From Pollutiaquabacter aromativorans (GTDB lineage Bacteria; Bacteroidota; Bacteroidia; AKYH767-A; 2013-40CM-41-45), in NCBI GenBank assembly GCA_049177215.1, contig CP185379.1, positions 2,542,001 through 2,606,000 on the forward strand: a DNA stretch of 64,000 nt, written 5' to 3'. The notes below the pieces were generated by a model. The model was not told the origin of the DNA. It saw only the letters and a list, made by a program, of their open reading frames with translations, and did not search any database. The position numbers were made by a program, and so were the translations under genes. Below, in pieces: positions 17,664-26,622 of the stretch (within the stretch, counting starts at the first letter, position 1; each line of letters starts with the position of its first letter).

Positions 17664-18920
17664 ATGAAAAAGACACTGACCCGCAACGAGCACTCTGAAC
17701 TGGTAGAAGCCTTCTCCGAGTTCAAGGACTTGAAGAACATCGACCGCGCGAGCATGATGAGCATTCTCGAGGACGTGTTCAAGAACATGCTGAAGAAGAA
17801 GTACGGTACGGCCGACAACTTCGATATCGTGATCAACACCGACAAAGGAGATCTCGAGGCTTTCCGTAACCGCCTGATCGTAGACGATGGCGCGGTGGAA
17901 GATCCTTCGACCCAGATCGAGTACTCGGAAGCGATCCTGATCGAGCCCGACTTCGAAGTGGGCGAAGAAGTGTCGGAAAAAGTCCGTTTCACCGACTTCG
18001 GTCGTCGCGCCGTGCTGGCCGCCCGTCAGAACCTGATGGCCCGGGTGCAGGAACTCGAAAAAGAGAGCATCTTCCAGAAGTACAAGAACCGTGTGGGTGA
18101 GATCATCACCGGCGAAGTGTACCAGGTCTGGAAAAAAGAAATGCTGGTGATGGACGACGACGGCAACGAGTTGATCCTGCCGAAGTCGGAACAGATTCCG
18201 GCCGACTTTTTCAAGAAGGGCGACGCCGTGCGCGCCGTGGTCTTGCGTGTGGAGATGATCAACGGTACGCCGAAGATCGTGTTGTCGCGCACCTCTCCCC
18301 TCTTCCTCGAAAAACTGTTCGAACTCGAAGTACCGGAAGTATTCGACGGGCTTATCACGATCAAGAAGATCGTGCGCGAGCCGGGCGAGCGCGCCAAGGT
18401 GGCCGTTGAAAGCTACGACGACCGCATCGATCCGGTGGGCGCCTGCGTCGGTATGAAAGGTTCGCGCATCCACGGCATCGTACGTGAGTTGCGGAACGAG
18501 AACATCGACGTCATCAACTATACGAACAACATTCCGCTCTTCATCTCCCGCGCCTTGTCGCCGGCCAAGATCTCTTCGATCAAGCTGGACGACGAGAAGA
18601 AGCGCGCTTCGGTGTTCCTCAAGCCGGACCAGATTTCCCTGGCGATCGGCAAGGGCGGTAACAATATCAAACTGGCCGGCCGTCTGACCGGCTTTGAGAT
18701 CGACGTATTCCGTGAGTCGGAGGAAGACTCGGAAGACGTGGACCTCGACGAATTCACCGACGAGATCGAACCGTGGATCATCGACGAACTCAAGGCGATC
18801 GGTTGCGATACGGCCAAGAGCGTACTCGATCTCCCGATCGACGATCTGGTTGCACGTACCGACCTGGAGGAAGAGACGATCCGCGAGGTCATCCGCATCC
18901 TCCGCGCGGAATTCGAGTAA
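17664..18920 (+). CDS. nusA: Transcription termination/antitermination factor NusA
   Basis: Binds RNA polymerase and modulates pausing, termination and antitermination. Domain order: NusA N-terminal domain (1-~130), S1 domain (ITGEVYQVWKKEMLVM onward), then two KH domains with DPVGACVGMKGSRI and ISLAIGKGGNNIKLA. The C-terminus is an acidic linker followed by a short helical domain (IIDELKAIGCDTAKSVLDL). The 418-residue length is usual for Bacteroidota, which lack the tandem acidic repeats of E. coli NusA. It sits between rimP and infB as in most bacteria. Confidence 0.96.
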   Translation: MKKTLTRNEHSELVEAFSEFKDLKNIDRASMMSILEDVFKNMLKKKYGTADNFDIVINTDKGDLEAFRNRLIVDDGAVEDPSTQIEYSEAILIEPDFEVGEEVSEKVRFTDFGRRAVLAARQNLMARVQELEKESIFQKYKNRVGEIITGEVYQVWKKEMLVMDDDGNELILPKSEQIPADFFKKGDAVRAVVLRVEMINGTPKIVLSRTSPLFLEKLFELEVPEVFDGLITIKKIVREPGERAKVAVESYDDRIDPVGACVGMKGSRIHGIVRELRNENIDVINYTNNIPLFISRALSPAKISSIKLDDEKKRASVFLKPDQISLAIGKGGNNIKLAGRLTGFEIDVFRESEEDSEDVDLDEFTDEIEPWIIDELKAIGCDTAKSVLDLPIDDLVARTDLEEETIREVIRILRAEFE

Positions 18921-18955
18921 TGGAACGCGCGATGAGAACGTTCATCTCCAATTAA

Positions 18956-18998
18956 CCCCCGTCGCGGGAACGGGGGCAAGCAATAAAAACACCCCCGT
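18956..18998 (+). promoter_or_regulatory. Alternative hairpins between nusA and infB
   Basis: Three complementary segments lie in the 90-bp gap: CCCCCGT (18956-18962), ACGGGGG (18970-18976) and CCCCCGT again (18992-18998). The middle one can pair with either outer one, giving two mutually exclusive stems just ahead of the infB ATG at 19011. No U-run follows, so an effect on infB translation or mRNA stability is more likely than termination. Function is inferred. Confidence 0.45.
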
Positions 18999-19010
18999 CA
19001 GTATTTCGCT

Positions 19011-21926
19011 ATGGCAGAAGCAGAAAAAACGATCCGACTCAGCAAAGCGGTCAGGGAATTCAACCTGAGCATGGACCACATCGTGGACTTCCTGACCAAG
19101 AAAGGCATCCAGGTTGAAAGCAACCCGAACACCAAGTTGCCCGGGGAGGCATATGCCTTGCTGTTGAAGGAATTCCAGCATGATAAGTCCCTGAAGGAAG
19201 AAGCCCAGCAATTGGCTCAATCCAAAGTCAAGCGCGAAGGCGCTGTGGTGCTGGACGCCCAGGATCAGAAGAAGCCTGCTTCCCGCAAGGAAGATGAGTC
19301 GCGTGAGATTCTGATCAAGAACGTAGCCGGTGCAACCGGTGCGCCGACCGAGACACCGAAGAAGAAGAAGGCCGAACCGGAAGCGGAAGCCAAGCCGGAA
19401 GCGGAAGTCAAACCTGCCGCAAAAGCCAAAAAGGCCAAGGAAGAAACTCCTGCCGAAGAAGAGGTCATCAAAGCCAAGGCCGAGAAGGTCGACGGCCCGA
19501 AGGTTTTGGGCAAGATCGATATCGAAGCTGAAACCAAGGCACCGAAGAAGACCACCAGCCGTAAGAAGAAAACCGACGAACCGGAAGCAGCCGCACCGGC
19601 TGAAGTTCCGGCTCCCGCTCCTATCCCGACACCGACACCGGTTGCCGAAACACCTGTGGTTCCGGAAGCACCGGTAAGTCCGGCTCCTGCTGTGGCTGCC
19701 GAAACACCGGTCACGCCCGCGGCACCTGCAGCACCCGTTGCGACAACGCCCGCTACTCCCGAGACGCCGGCCAAGGACGCCGACTCCGAAGTTCACCGTG
19801 TACAGTTCGCCAACCTGACCGGTCCGACCGTGCTGGGTAAGATCGAACTGCCGACTGAAACGCGCCGCAAGCCGGCCGCGTCATCCGACGGCGAGAAGAA
19901 AAAACGCAAGCGTACCGAACGCAAAGGCGGCGGCACACCTGTTCCGCAGGACAAGCAACGCGGCGCGGGCTCTACGGACCGCAATGCCCAACAGCAGAAA
20001 GCCCGCAAGCCGGGCGAGAAAACCGAGATCAGCGACAAGGAGATTCAGGACAAGATCAAAGCTACCCTGGCCCGCCTGAGTGGTGGCGGAAAATCGAAAG
20101 CTTCCAAGATCCGGCGTGCCAAGCGCGAAGAGCGTGCGGAAGAGCGCGAACTGGAATCACTCGAACAGGGCCAGAAGATCATCAAGGTCACCGAATTCGT
20201 TACGGCGAATGAACTGGCCAAGCTGATGAACGTCACGGTCACCGAGATCATCTCGACCTGTATGTCGCTCGGTCTGTTCGTTTCGATCAACCAACGCCTC
20301 GACGCGGAAACCCTGAGCGTGGTCGCGGAAGAATTCGGCTTCAAAGTCGAGTTCGTCTCCGCCGACGTACAGGACTCCGTGAAAGTGGAAGAAGACAGCG
20401 CCGACGACCTCAAGCCGCGCAGCCCGATCGTCACCGTGATGGGTCACGTCGACCACGGCAAGACCTCGCTGCTCGACTACATCCGCAAGGCGAACGTGAT
20501 CGCGGGAGAAGCGGGTGGCATCACCCAGCACATCGGCGCTTACGAAGTACAGCTCGAGAACGGCAAGAAGATCACCTTCCTCGATACGCCGGGTCACGAA
20601 GCCTTTACGGCCATGCGCGCACGCGGCGCCAAGGTCACCGACGTCGCCATCATCGTCGTTTCGGCGGACGACAGCGTCATGCCGCAGACGGTGGAAGCCA
20701 TCAACCACGCCCAGGCGGCGGGGGTACCGATGGTGTTCGCCATCAACAAGATCGATAAGCCTGAAGCCAACCCCGAGCGCATCAAGGAACAACTTGCCAA
20801 GATGAACATCCTCGTGGAAGACTGGGGCGGTAAATACCAGTGTCAGGAGATCAGCGCCAAGAAAGGCCTGAACGTCGACAAGCTGCTTGAGAAAGTGTTG
20901 CTGGAAGCCGAACTCCTCGACCTGAAAGCCAACCCGGACCGCCGCGCGAACGGTACGGTCATCGAATCCTCGCTCGACAAGGGCCGCGGATACGTGATGA
21001 CGGTACTGGTACAAGGCGGCACCCTGCGTGTCGGCGACATCCTGCTCGCGGGTTGCTACAGCGGCCGCGTGAAAGCCCTCTTCAACGAACGCGGCTTCCG
21101 GTCGAAAGAAGCCGGTCCTTCGGCTCCCGCGCAGGTGCTCGGTATGACGGGCGCTCCGCAAGCCGGCGACGTGTTCGTGGTCATGGAAGACGAACGCGAA
21201 GCGCGCGACATCGCCAACAAGCGACTCCAGTTGCAGCGTGAGCAGGGCATCCGTACCCACAAGCACATCACCCTCGACGAGATCGGTCGTCGTCTGGCGA
21301 TCGGCAACTTCAAGGAGCTGAACGTGATCATCAAGGGCGACGTGGACGGTTCGATCGAAGCGCTCACCGACGCCATCCTGAAACTTTCCACGCAGGAAGT
21401 ACAGGTGAACGTGATCCACAAGTCGGTGGGTCAGATCTCGGAATCCGACGTACTGCTCGCCTCGGCTTCGAACGCGATCATCATCGGCTTCCAGGTCCGT
21501 CCTTCCACCAGCGCGCGCAAACTCGCCGAGAACGAAGAGATCGAGATCCGTCTTTACTCGATCATCTACGACGCGATCAACGAGCTCAAGCAGGCCATGG
21601 AAGGCATGCTGGCGCCGGAGTACCAGGAGAAAATCGTCGGCAACATCGAGATCCGCGAGATCTTCAAGATCCCGAAAGTCGGTACGGTGGCCGGTTGTAT
21701 GGTGCTCGACGGCAAGATCTCCCGCAACACCAAGGTGCGGGTGGTCCGCGACGGTATCGTACAGTACAGCGGCGAACTCGGCTCGCTCAAGCGTTTCAAG
21801 GACGATGTGAAGGATGTATCGGCCGGCTACGAATGCGGTCTGAGCGTCCAGAACTTCAACGACATCCGCGTGGGCGACATCATCGAAGGTTACGAGCAGG
21901 TGGCGGTCAAGCGTACGCTGGCCTGA
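19011..21926 (+). CDS. infB: Translation initiation factor IF-2
   Basis: GTPase that places initiator tRNA on the 30S subunit. A first helical IF2-N segment (SKAVREFNLSMDHIVDFL) is followed by a long Ala/Pro/Lys/Glu-rich linker to about residue 340 and a second IF2-N segment (TANELAKLMNVTVTEII). The G domain starts near residue 478 with GHVDHGKT, then DTPGHEAF and NKID. The C-terminal domains II, III and IV follow through YEQVAVKRTLA. The 971-residue length is normal for the group. A strong terminator follows 23 bp after the stop. Confidence 0.97.
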   Translation: MAEAEKTIRLSKAVREFNLSMDHIVDFLTKKGIQVESNPNTKLPGEAYALLLKEFQHDKSLKEEAQQLAQSKVKREGAVVLDAQDQKKPASRKEDESREILIKNVAGATGAPTETPKKKKAEPEAEAKPEAEVKPAAKAKKAKEETPAEEEVIKAKAEKVDGPKVLGKIDIEAETKAPKKTTSRKKKTDEPEAAAPAEVPAPAPIPTPTPVAETPVVPEAPVSPAPAVAAETPVTPAAPAAPVATTPATPETPAKDADSEVHRVQFANLTGPTVLGKIELPTETRRKPAASSDGEKKKRKRTERKGGGTPVPQDKQRGAGSTDRNAQQQKARKPGEKTEISDKEIQDKIKATLARLSGGGKSKASKIRRAKREERAEERELESLEQGQKIIKVTEFVTANELAKLMNVTVTEIISTCMSLGLFVSINQRLDAETLSVVAEEFGFKVEFVSADVQDSVKVEEDSADDLKPRSPIVTVMGHVDHGKTSLLDYIRKANVIAGEAGGITQHIGAYEVQLENGKKITFLDTPGHEAFTAMRARGAKVTDVAIIVVSADDSVMPQTVEAINHAQAAGVPMVFAINKIDKPEANPERIKEQLAKMNILVEDWGGKYQCQEISAKKGLNVDKLLEKVLLEAELLDLKANPDRRANGTVIESSLDKGRGYVMTVLVQGGTLRVGDILLAGCYSGRVKALFNERGFRSKEAGPSAPAQVLGMTGAPQAGDVFVVMEDEREARDIANKRLQLQREQGIRTHKHITLDEIGRRLAIGNFKELNVIIKGDVDGSIEALTDAILKLSTQEVQVNVIHKSVGQISESDVLLASASNAIIIGFQVRPSTSARKLAENEEIEIRLYSIIYDAINELKQAMEGMLAPEYQEKIVGNIEIREIFKIPKVGTVAGCMVLDGKISRNTKVRVVRDGIVQYSGELGSLKRFKDDVKDVSAGYECGLSVQNFNDIRVGDIIEGYEQVAVKRTLA

Positions 21927-21949
21927 TCCATCTGAACATACAGCAATAG

Positions 21950-21979
21950 AAAACGCCCCGGTAACCGGGGCGTTTTTTT
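21950..21979 (+). terminator. Intrinsic terminator after infB
   Basis: AAAACGCCCCGG (21950-21961) pairs with CCGGGGCGTTTT around a short TAA loop and is followed by a run of T. Textbook Rho-independent terminator, usable in both directions because of the A-run. It also faces the convergent SPOR gene. Confidence 0.93.
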
Positions 21980-22007
21980 ATGGTGGTGCATGAAGGAAAG
22001 GGGCAGC

Positions 22008-22424
22008 TTATTTCAATCCCGGCAGCCGCACCTCGTCCGGCACGATGAACATCGTCGGATACTGGCCTTCGATCTTTCCGAGAAACTGCTGCGCTTCGAA
22101 GCGGGAGCGGAAATCGCCGACCCGGACCTTGTAGTTCGGCTGCTGATAGGAAAGGTAAGCCGGGACGTCCGGGTAGCGGGACGTGAAATCGATCTTGACT
22201 TCCGAAGCTTTCGGGCGGTTCGAACCGAAATAGATCTGTACCCGGTAACCGGTTACGGTCTGGCGGGTGATGTTGAGTCGGCGTTGCTTAGCCACCAACA
22301 GATCGTAGCGCTTGTCGCGCCCGATGACGAGCGAGCTGTCGGTGTTGGAAGTGACGATCCAGTCCTGTGCGGACACGCTGATGCCCGACAGGAAGAGCAG
22401 CGAAAACAGCCACGACCTTTTCAT
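22008..22424 (-). CDS. Secreted SPOR-domain protein
   Basis: A 138-residue protein with a signal peptide ending ...GISVSAQ at about residue 20. The C-terminal half carries a SPOR-like peptidoglycan-binding domain: GYRVQIYFGSNRPKASEVK, then YKVRVGDFRSRFEAQQFL with the typical VRVGxF core. SPOR domains bind denuded glycan strands, often at division sites, so a periplasmic role is likely. A TATTTTTG box (minus strand, 22429-22436) lies only 4 bp from the ATG, implying a very short leader. Confidence 0.88.
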   Translation of the reverse strand: MKRSWLFSLLFLSGISVSAQDWIVTSNTDSSLVIGRDKRYDLLVAKQRRLNITRQTVTGYRVQIYFGSNRPKASEVKIDFTSRYPDVPAYLSYQQPNYKVRVGDFRSRFEAQQFLGKIEGQYPTMFIVPDEVRLPGLK

Positions 22425-22428
22425 GGCT

Positions 22429-22436
22429 CAAAAATA
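22429..22436 (-). promoter_or_regulatory. -7 box of the SPOR gene
   Basis: Minus-strand TATTTTTG fits TAnnTTTG. It is so close to the ATG at 22424 that the transcript would be nearly leaderless. No clear -33 box. Confidence 0.45.
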
Positions 22437-22533
22437 CGGTTTGAACCGGAGATTAACGCTTTTTCGACGCTGGGTTCATTTTCCGGTCAGGTTCATCCGG
22501 GGAATCGCTAAATTCAGGATCGAATACGCGGCG

Positions 22534-22908
22534 ATGAACATCGAAGAGCTTCGAAACTATTGCATTCGAAAACCGGAAGTCACCGAGGGCTTTCCGTTCG
22601 ACAGCGAGACGCTAGTCTTCAAGGTTGCCGGTAAGATGTTCCTGCTCGTATCCCTTGATGAATCGCCTTTGCGTTTCAACGTCAAATGCGATCCGGAGCT
22701 GGCGATCGAGTTGCGGGAAAAATACCCTTGCGTGCGACCCGGATTTCACATGAATAAGAGCCTGTGGAATACGGTTACAGCCGACGGATCTGTCGGCGCT
22801 AAACTCCTGCAGGAATGGATCGATCATTCGTACGCGGAGGTCGTGAAGAAACTCCCGAAAAAAGATCAGGCGCGCCTCCGCGAAGGCGCGCTCAATTCGC
22901 ATCTTTGA
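22534..22908 (+). CDS. MmcQ/YjbR family protein
   Basis: A 124-residue protein of the MmcQ/YjbR (DUF419) family, a small DNA-binding-like fold of unknown role. Family hallmarks are the N-terminal IEELRNYCIRKPEVTEGFPF, the central KMFLLVSLDE and FNVKCDPE, and GFHMNKSLWNTV followed by a helical end. The open frame runs far upstream, but the ATG at 22534 gives the standard family start. It is 16 bp ahead of the DUF502 gene and probably cotranscribed with it. Confidence 0.9.
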   Translation: MNIEELRNYCIRKPEVTEGFPFDSETLVFKVAGKMFLLVSLDESPLRFNVKCDPELAIELREKYPCVRPGFHMNKSLWNTVTADGSVGAKLLQEWIDHSYAEVVKKLPKKDQARLREGALNSHL

Positions 22909-22924
22909 GGCTCAGTTCACGCCC

Positions 22925-23524
22925 ATGAAACGTCTGCTCAATTTCTTCTTCCAGGGACTCTTATTCGTCGTACCCATCGCGGTGACCCTCTGGGTGCTTT
23001 TCCGGGCGATCCTCTGGGTTGATGGTTTGCTACCCTTTCAGGTTCCCATCCACCTGCCCGGGAAAACCGAGATCGACATTCCCGGCCTGGGCCTCATCAC
23101 GATCTTCCTCTTCATCGCGGCGGTGGGCTGGCTGTCGGCACGCTACATCCGCAATCCGCTCTTCAGCTACCTCGAGCAACTGATCGATAAGGCGCCCCTG
23201 GTCAAACTCATTTACTCCTCCGTGAAAGACCTGGTGCAGGCATTCGTGGGTGAGAAACGTCGTTTCAATCAACCTGTCCTCGTCCGACTGGAGAAGGAAT
23301 CCGAGATCAACCGCATCGGTTTCATTACGCAGGAAGACCTCAGCGATCTCGGGCTGGAAAAGGAGAAGGTCGCCGTCTATCTGCCCTTCTCCTACTCGTT
23401 CGCCGGGGAACTGATCATTCTGCCGCGAGAGAACATCCGGCCGTTGAATGCTTCCGGTACCGATATGATGAAGTTCATCATCAGTGGCGGCGTTACCGAA
23501 ATCAAGGAAGACGGAAAGAAGTAA
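22925..23524 (+). CDS. DUF502 family membrane protein
   Basis: A 199-residue inner-membrane protein. The first transmembrane helix is at about residues 8-32 (FFQGLLFVVPIAVTLWVLF) and the second at about 56-75 (LGLITIFLFIAAVGWL). Then comes the family segment with PLVKLIYSSVKDLVQAF and the soluble end with VYLPFSYSFAGELIILP. The family is broadly distributed and functionally uncharacterised. Lies in a tight plus-strand run with the MmcQ gene before it and the potassium channel 58 bp after it. Confidence 0.9.
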   Translation: MKRLLNFFFQGLLFVVPIAVTLWVLFRAILWVDGLLPFQVPIHLPGKTEIDIPGLGLITIFLFIAAVGWLSARYIRNPLFSYLEQLIDKAPLVKLIYSSVKDLVQAFVGEKRRFNQPVLVRLEKESEINRIGFITQEDLSDLGLEKEKVAVYLPFSYSFAGELIILPRENIRPLNASGTDMMKFIISGGVTEIKEDGKK

Positions 23525-23582
23525 CGGACTCCCGGGCTCAGTCCGGTTATCGCATGCAGCATCAGTAGTCGATTCGATCATC

Positions 23583-24566
23583 ATGTCCTTTCGTAACGTT
23601 TTCAAGCAGGACGAAACACGCGAGTTCGGTTTCGGCAGCCGTGTGGAAGGCCGCGACCAGCGTCTGATGAACCGCGACGGTTCCAGCAATGTCCGCCGGA
23701 AAGGCCTCCCCTATTTTCAACGGTTCAACGTCTTTCATGAATTGATCCGGATGGCGTGGTGGAAATTCTTCACCATCCTGTTCTCGACCTATCTGGTCAT
23801 CAACCTGATATTCGCATCGCTCTACTACTTCACCTGGCCGGACAGTATCGGCGGTATGATCTACCAGAGTGAATGGGAGAAATTCCTCGAGATCTTTTTC
23901 TTCAGCGCGCAGTCGCTTACGACGGTCGGTTACGGCCGGCTCAACCCGACGGGCGTGTTCGACAGCGCGCTGGCTTCGATCGAAGCCATGGTGGGCCTGC
24001 TGGGTTTCGCCGTCGCGACCGGTTTGTTGTACGGACGGTTCAGCCGACCCGTCGTCCGTTTGTTGTACAGTGAACAGGCGGTGGTGGCGCCCTATCGCGA
24101 CCGCAGCGCGCTGATGCTGCGCGTCGCGAAAAAGCATCGCAGCGAACTCATCGACATCCAGGCAAGCATCGTGATGTCGTATGTGTTGCAGGAAGCCGGG
24201 AAGCCGGTGCGAAAATTCGCCAACCTGAAGCTCGAGTTCACGCGCGTCAACCTGCTCACCACATCCTGGACCATCGTACACCCGATCGACGACGAAAGTC
24301 CGATGCTCGGCTGGAGTGCCGACGACTTCGTGAACAACCGTACGGAGCTGTTGGTGTTGTTGCAGGCGTACGAAGAGACCTTTGCCAACAACGTGCATTC
24401 CCGCACCAGCTACAAGGCCAATGAAATCGTGGTAGGTGCCCGATTCATCTCCATGCTGGACGCCGGTGAAGAAGGATCCGTTGCCGTTCACCTGGACCGG
24501 ATCTCCGCCTACGAGCCGGCGGCACTTCCGGTCGAATCCGGTTCCGGGCGTTCTTCTCTTTCGTGA
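23583..24566 (+). CDS. Inward-rectifier (KirBac-type) potassium channel
   Basis: A 327-residue channel subunit. A cytoplasmic N-terminus with a slide-helix-like stretch (FHELIRMAWWKFF) leads to TM1 (about 60-83). The pore loop has the potassium filter TVGYG at residues 114-118, and TM2 is about 132-150. The long cytoplasmic C-terminal domain shows the Kir immunoglobulin-like fold pattern (LMLRVAKKHRSELIDIQASI, and LTTSWTIVHPIDDESPM, which is highly characteristic). The start at 23583 is set by the family N-terminus, although the frame is open upstream. Confidence 0.95.
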   Translation: MSFRNVFKQDETREFGFGSRVEGRDQRLMNRDGSSNVRRKGLPYFQRFNVFHELIRMAWWKFFTILFSTYLVINLIFASLYYFTWPDSIGGMIYQSEWEKFLEIFFFSAQSLTTVGYGRLNPTGVFDSALASIEAMVGLLGFAVATGLLYGRFSRPVVRLLYSEQAVVAPYRDRSALMLRVAKKHRSELIDIQASIVMSYVLQEAGKPVRKFANLKLEFTRVNLLTTSWTIVHPIDDESPMLGWSADDFVNNRTELLVLLQAYEETFANNVHSRTSYKANEIVVGARFISMLDAGEEGSVAVHLDRISAYEPAALPVESGSGRSSLS

Positions 24567-24663
24567 AACGCCTTTCGTCCGCCTGCGTATGAGCAGCATG
24601 GTTCGCAACAATGCCGGAACCTGGTCAATATTCTGAAATTCAATTAATTACCTGTTCACAAGG

Positions 24664-24695
24664 TTTGGCCGAATGCGCTGAAGTCCGTAGGTTTG
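24664..24695 (+). promoter_or_regulatory. panD promoter (Bacteroidota type)
   Basis: TTTG at 24664-24667, a 20-bp spacer, then TAGGTTTG at 24688-24695. This is the best match in the window to the TTTG/TAnnTTTG consensus. The -7 box ends 9 bp before the panD ATG, so the leader is a few bases at most. Confidence 0.75.
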
Positions 24696-24704
24696 CAGCC
24701 CGCT

Positions 24705-25058
24705 ATGATGATCCGAGTACTGAAATCCAAAATACACCGCGTCAAGGTAACCGAAGCCGATCTCAACTATGTTGGCAGCATCACCATCGATGAAGACCTG
24801 ATGGATGCCGCCGGACTGATCGAGAACGAGAATGTTGACGTTCTGAACGTCAACAACGGCGAGCGATTCGATACGTACGTGATCAAGGGCAAGCGCGGCA
24901 CCGGACAGATCTGTCTGAACGGTCCTGCCGCCCGTAAAGCAATGGTCGGCGACGTTGTCATCGTCGTCTCGTATGCGCTGATGGATTTCGAAGAAGCGAA
25001 GACGTTCAAGCCGACGCTGATCTTCCCGGATGCACACAACCGCGTGCATCCTTCCTGA
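24705..25058 (+). CDS. panD: Aspartate 1-decarboxylase
   Basis: Makes beta-alanine for pantothenate and coenzyme A. The proenzyme self-cleaves at Gly-Ser in NYVGSITID (G24-S25 from this start), producing the pyruvoyl group. Lys9 in KSKIHRV and Tyr58 in DTYVIKG are the other catalytic residues. At 117 residues it is full length. The ATG at 24705 aligns with homologues; an adjacent ATG at 24708 is equally usable, and the TTG at 24693 lies in the promoter box. The stop is 2 bp before the next gene. Confidence 0.96.
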   Translation: MMIRVLKSKIHRVKVTEADLNYVGSITIDEDLMDAAGLIENENVDVLNVNNGERFDTYVIKGKRGTGQICLNGPAARKAMVGDVVIVVSYALMDFEEAKTFKPTLIFPDAHNRVHPS

Positions 25059-25060
25059 TC

Positions 25061-26077
25061 GTGCAAAAAAAAGCGCTGTCCATTTTCCGCAACCTGCTGC
25101 TCCTGGCGATCGCCGGATTGCTGTTGTGGTGGTCGTTCCGGGGTGTTGACCTCCGCGCTACCCTTTCCGAATTTTCCGAGATCCGCTGGGGCTGGTTGTT
25201 GCTCTCCGTAGCCGCGTCGCTCATTGCCTTTCTCAGTCGTGCTGAACGCTGGCGGTTGCTGATGCGCCCGCTGGGGTATCATCCCGGACTGGGCGTCACC
25301 TCGCTCAGCCTGATGACCGGCTATCTCGCCAATCTGGCCTTACCCCGCTTAGGTGAAGTGACCCGCTGCGGTTCGCTCAGTCGCGCCACCGGCGTGCCCT
25401 TCGACCGACTGCTTGGTACCGTGATCGTAGAGCGAGTCATTGATGTGTTGTCCCTCGCCGCGTGCATGCTGGGTACCGCCTTGCTGGAACGCGAACGGCT
25501 TGGTGGATTTCTCCACGACAACCTTTTCGGACCGCTCGGCGAGAAGCTGTCGGGGCTTTTCGGTAATCCGTTCGTGTGGGCGACGCTTGTCGCCGTCACG
25601 CTCTTCATCATCTGGTGGAAGCGACGGTCCCGTGCCGCCGGCACCCCGAAGGCAGGATTCCTGCAACGTCTCACCGGAATGTTACAGGGCATTCTCGAAG
25701 GATTCCGTTCCGTACGCAAGCTGGATCGTCCGTGGGCATTTCTCTTTCATACGGTGCTGATCTGGGTGATGTACTTCCTGATGTCGTACACCTGTTTCTT
25801 CGCGCTACCCGCAACCGATCAGCTCAGTCCGGCAGCCGGCTTGTTTGTCCTGGTCGTCGGCGGGATGGGGATGTCGGCGCCTGTACAGGGAGGCATTGGC
25901 GCCTATCACCTGCTGGTTTCCCGCGGACTGATGCTCTACGGACTGACGCAGACACACGGGCTGGCCTTCGCCACCCTGATGCATACCTCCCAGACACTGG
26001 TGGTCCTCATCCTGGGTAGCATCTGTTTCGGTATCTTAGTGTTCATGCAACGCAAACAGGTCGATGGCAACGCTTGA
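25061..26077 (+). CDS. Lysylphosphatidylglycerol synthase TM-region / flippase-like membrane protein
   Basis: A 338-residue polytopic protein of the UPF0104/LPG-synthetase transmembrane family. Visible features are several hydrophobic helices, the conserved segment FLSRAERWRLLMRPLG, the motif NLALPRLGEVTRCGSLSR (Bacteroidota version of the family's PxRxGE), and the closing GGMGMSAPVQGGIGAYHLL. In other bacteria such domains move lipid-linked sugars or aminoacyl-lipids; no synthase domain is fused here. It starts with GTG 2 bp after the panD stop and overlaps the next gene by 14 bp, so the three are one transcription unit. Confidence 0.88.
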   Translation: MQKKALSIFRNLLLLAIAGLLLWWSFRGVDLRATLSEFSEIRWGWLLLSVAASLIAFLSRAERWRLLMRPLGYHPGLGVTSLSLMTGYLANLALPRLGEVTRCGSLSRATGVPFDRLLGTVIVERVIDVLSLAACMLGTALLERERLGGFLHDNLFGPLGEKLSGLFGNPFVWATLVAVTLFIIWWKRRSRAAGTPKAGFLQRLTGMLQGILEGFRSVRKLDRPWAFLFHTVLIWVMYFLMSYTCFFALPATDQLSPAAGLFVLVVGGMGMSAPVQGGIGAYHLLVSRGLMLYGLTQTHGLAFATLMHTSQTLVVLILGSICFGILVFMQRKQVDGNA

Positions 26078-26567
26078 TATCATCCGCCGGAAAATTCTCG
26101 CACCGGAGCAGGTCGCCAATTGGGTAAGCCTGCAGCGCTTCCTGAGTAAGCGCATCGTCTTCACCAACGGATGCTTCGATATCCTGCACCTGGGGCACGT
26201 CGATTACCTGGCGCGTGCGGCGGATGAGGGCGACGTCCTGGTCATCGGTTTGAATACGGATGAAAGCACCCGCCGGCTGAAAGGTCCGCACCGTCCGATC
26301 AACGATGAAGTGCAACGCGCGATGTTGCTGGCGAGTATGCACTTCGTGGACGCGGTGATCTTCTTTGGTGAAGACACCCCGCTTGAGCTGATCCGCAAGG
26401 TCATGCCGGATGTGTTGGTAAAAGGTGCCGACTATTCGCTGGAAAACATCGTGGGAGCCGATCTTGTATTGGCCTCCGGCGGGCGGGTCAAGACCATCGA
26501 GTTCCTACCCGGATATTCAACAAGTGCCATAGAAAAGCGGATTTTGGACGGAAAAAGCCGTCCGTAA
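26064..26567 (+). CDS. rfaE2: Heptose-1-phosphate adenylyltransferase (HldE/RfaE C-terminal domain type)
   Basis: A stand-alone nucleotidyltransferase of 167 residues, equivalent to the second domain of HldE, which activates D-glycero-beta-D-manno-heptose 1-phosphate to ADP-heptose for lipopolysaccharide. The nucleotide-binding motif is HLGH at 42-45 in FTNGCFDILHLGH, and the second signature is the GYSTSAIEKRI end, matching the family's (Y)STTxII. Kinase and nucleotidyltransferase are often separate genes in Bacteroidota, and no kinase partner is in this window. The exact sugar is inferred from family resemblance. Confidence 0.9.
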   Translation: MATLDIIRRKILAPEQVANWVSLQRFLSKRIVFTNGCFDILHLGHVDYLARAADEGDVLVIGLNTDESTRRLKGPHRPINDEVQRAMLLASMHFVDAVIFFGEDTPLELIRKVMPDVLVKGADYSLENIVGADLVLASGGRVKTIEFLPGYSTSAIEKRILDGKSRP

Positions 26568-26622
26568 GAAAGGTGAAGGATTTTGAACAACTTTATTCCG
26601 TATCTTTCATAAAACCAGTATC

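Noticed and set aside
24693..24704. TTG start for panD four codons upstream
   Set aside because: The TTG overlaps the TAGGTTTG -7 box, and homologues begin at the ATG.
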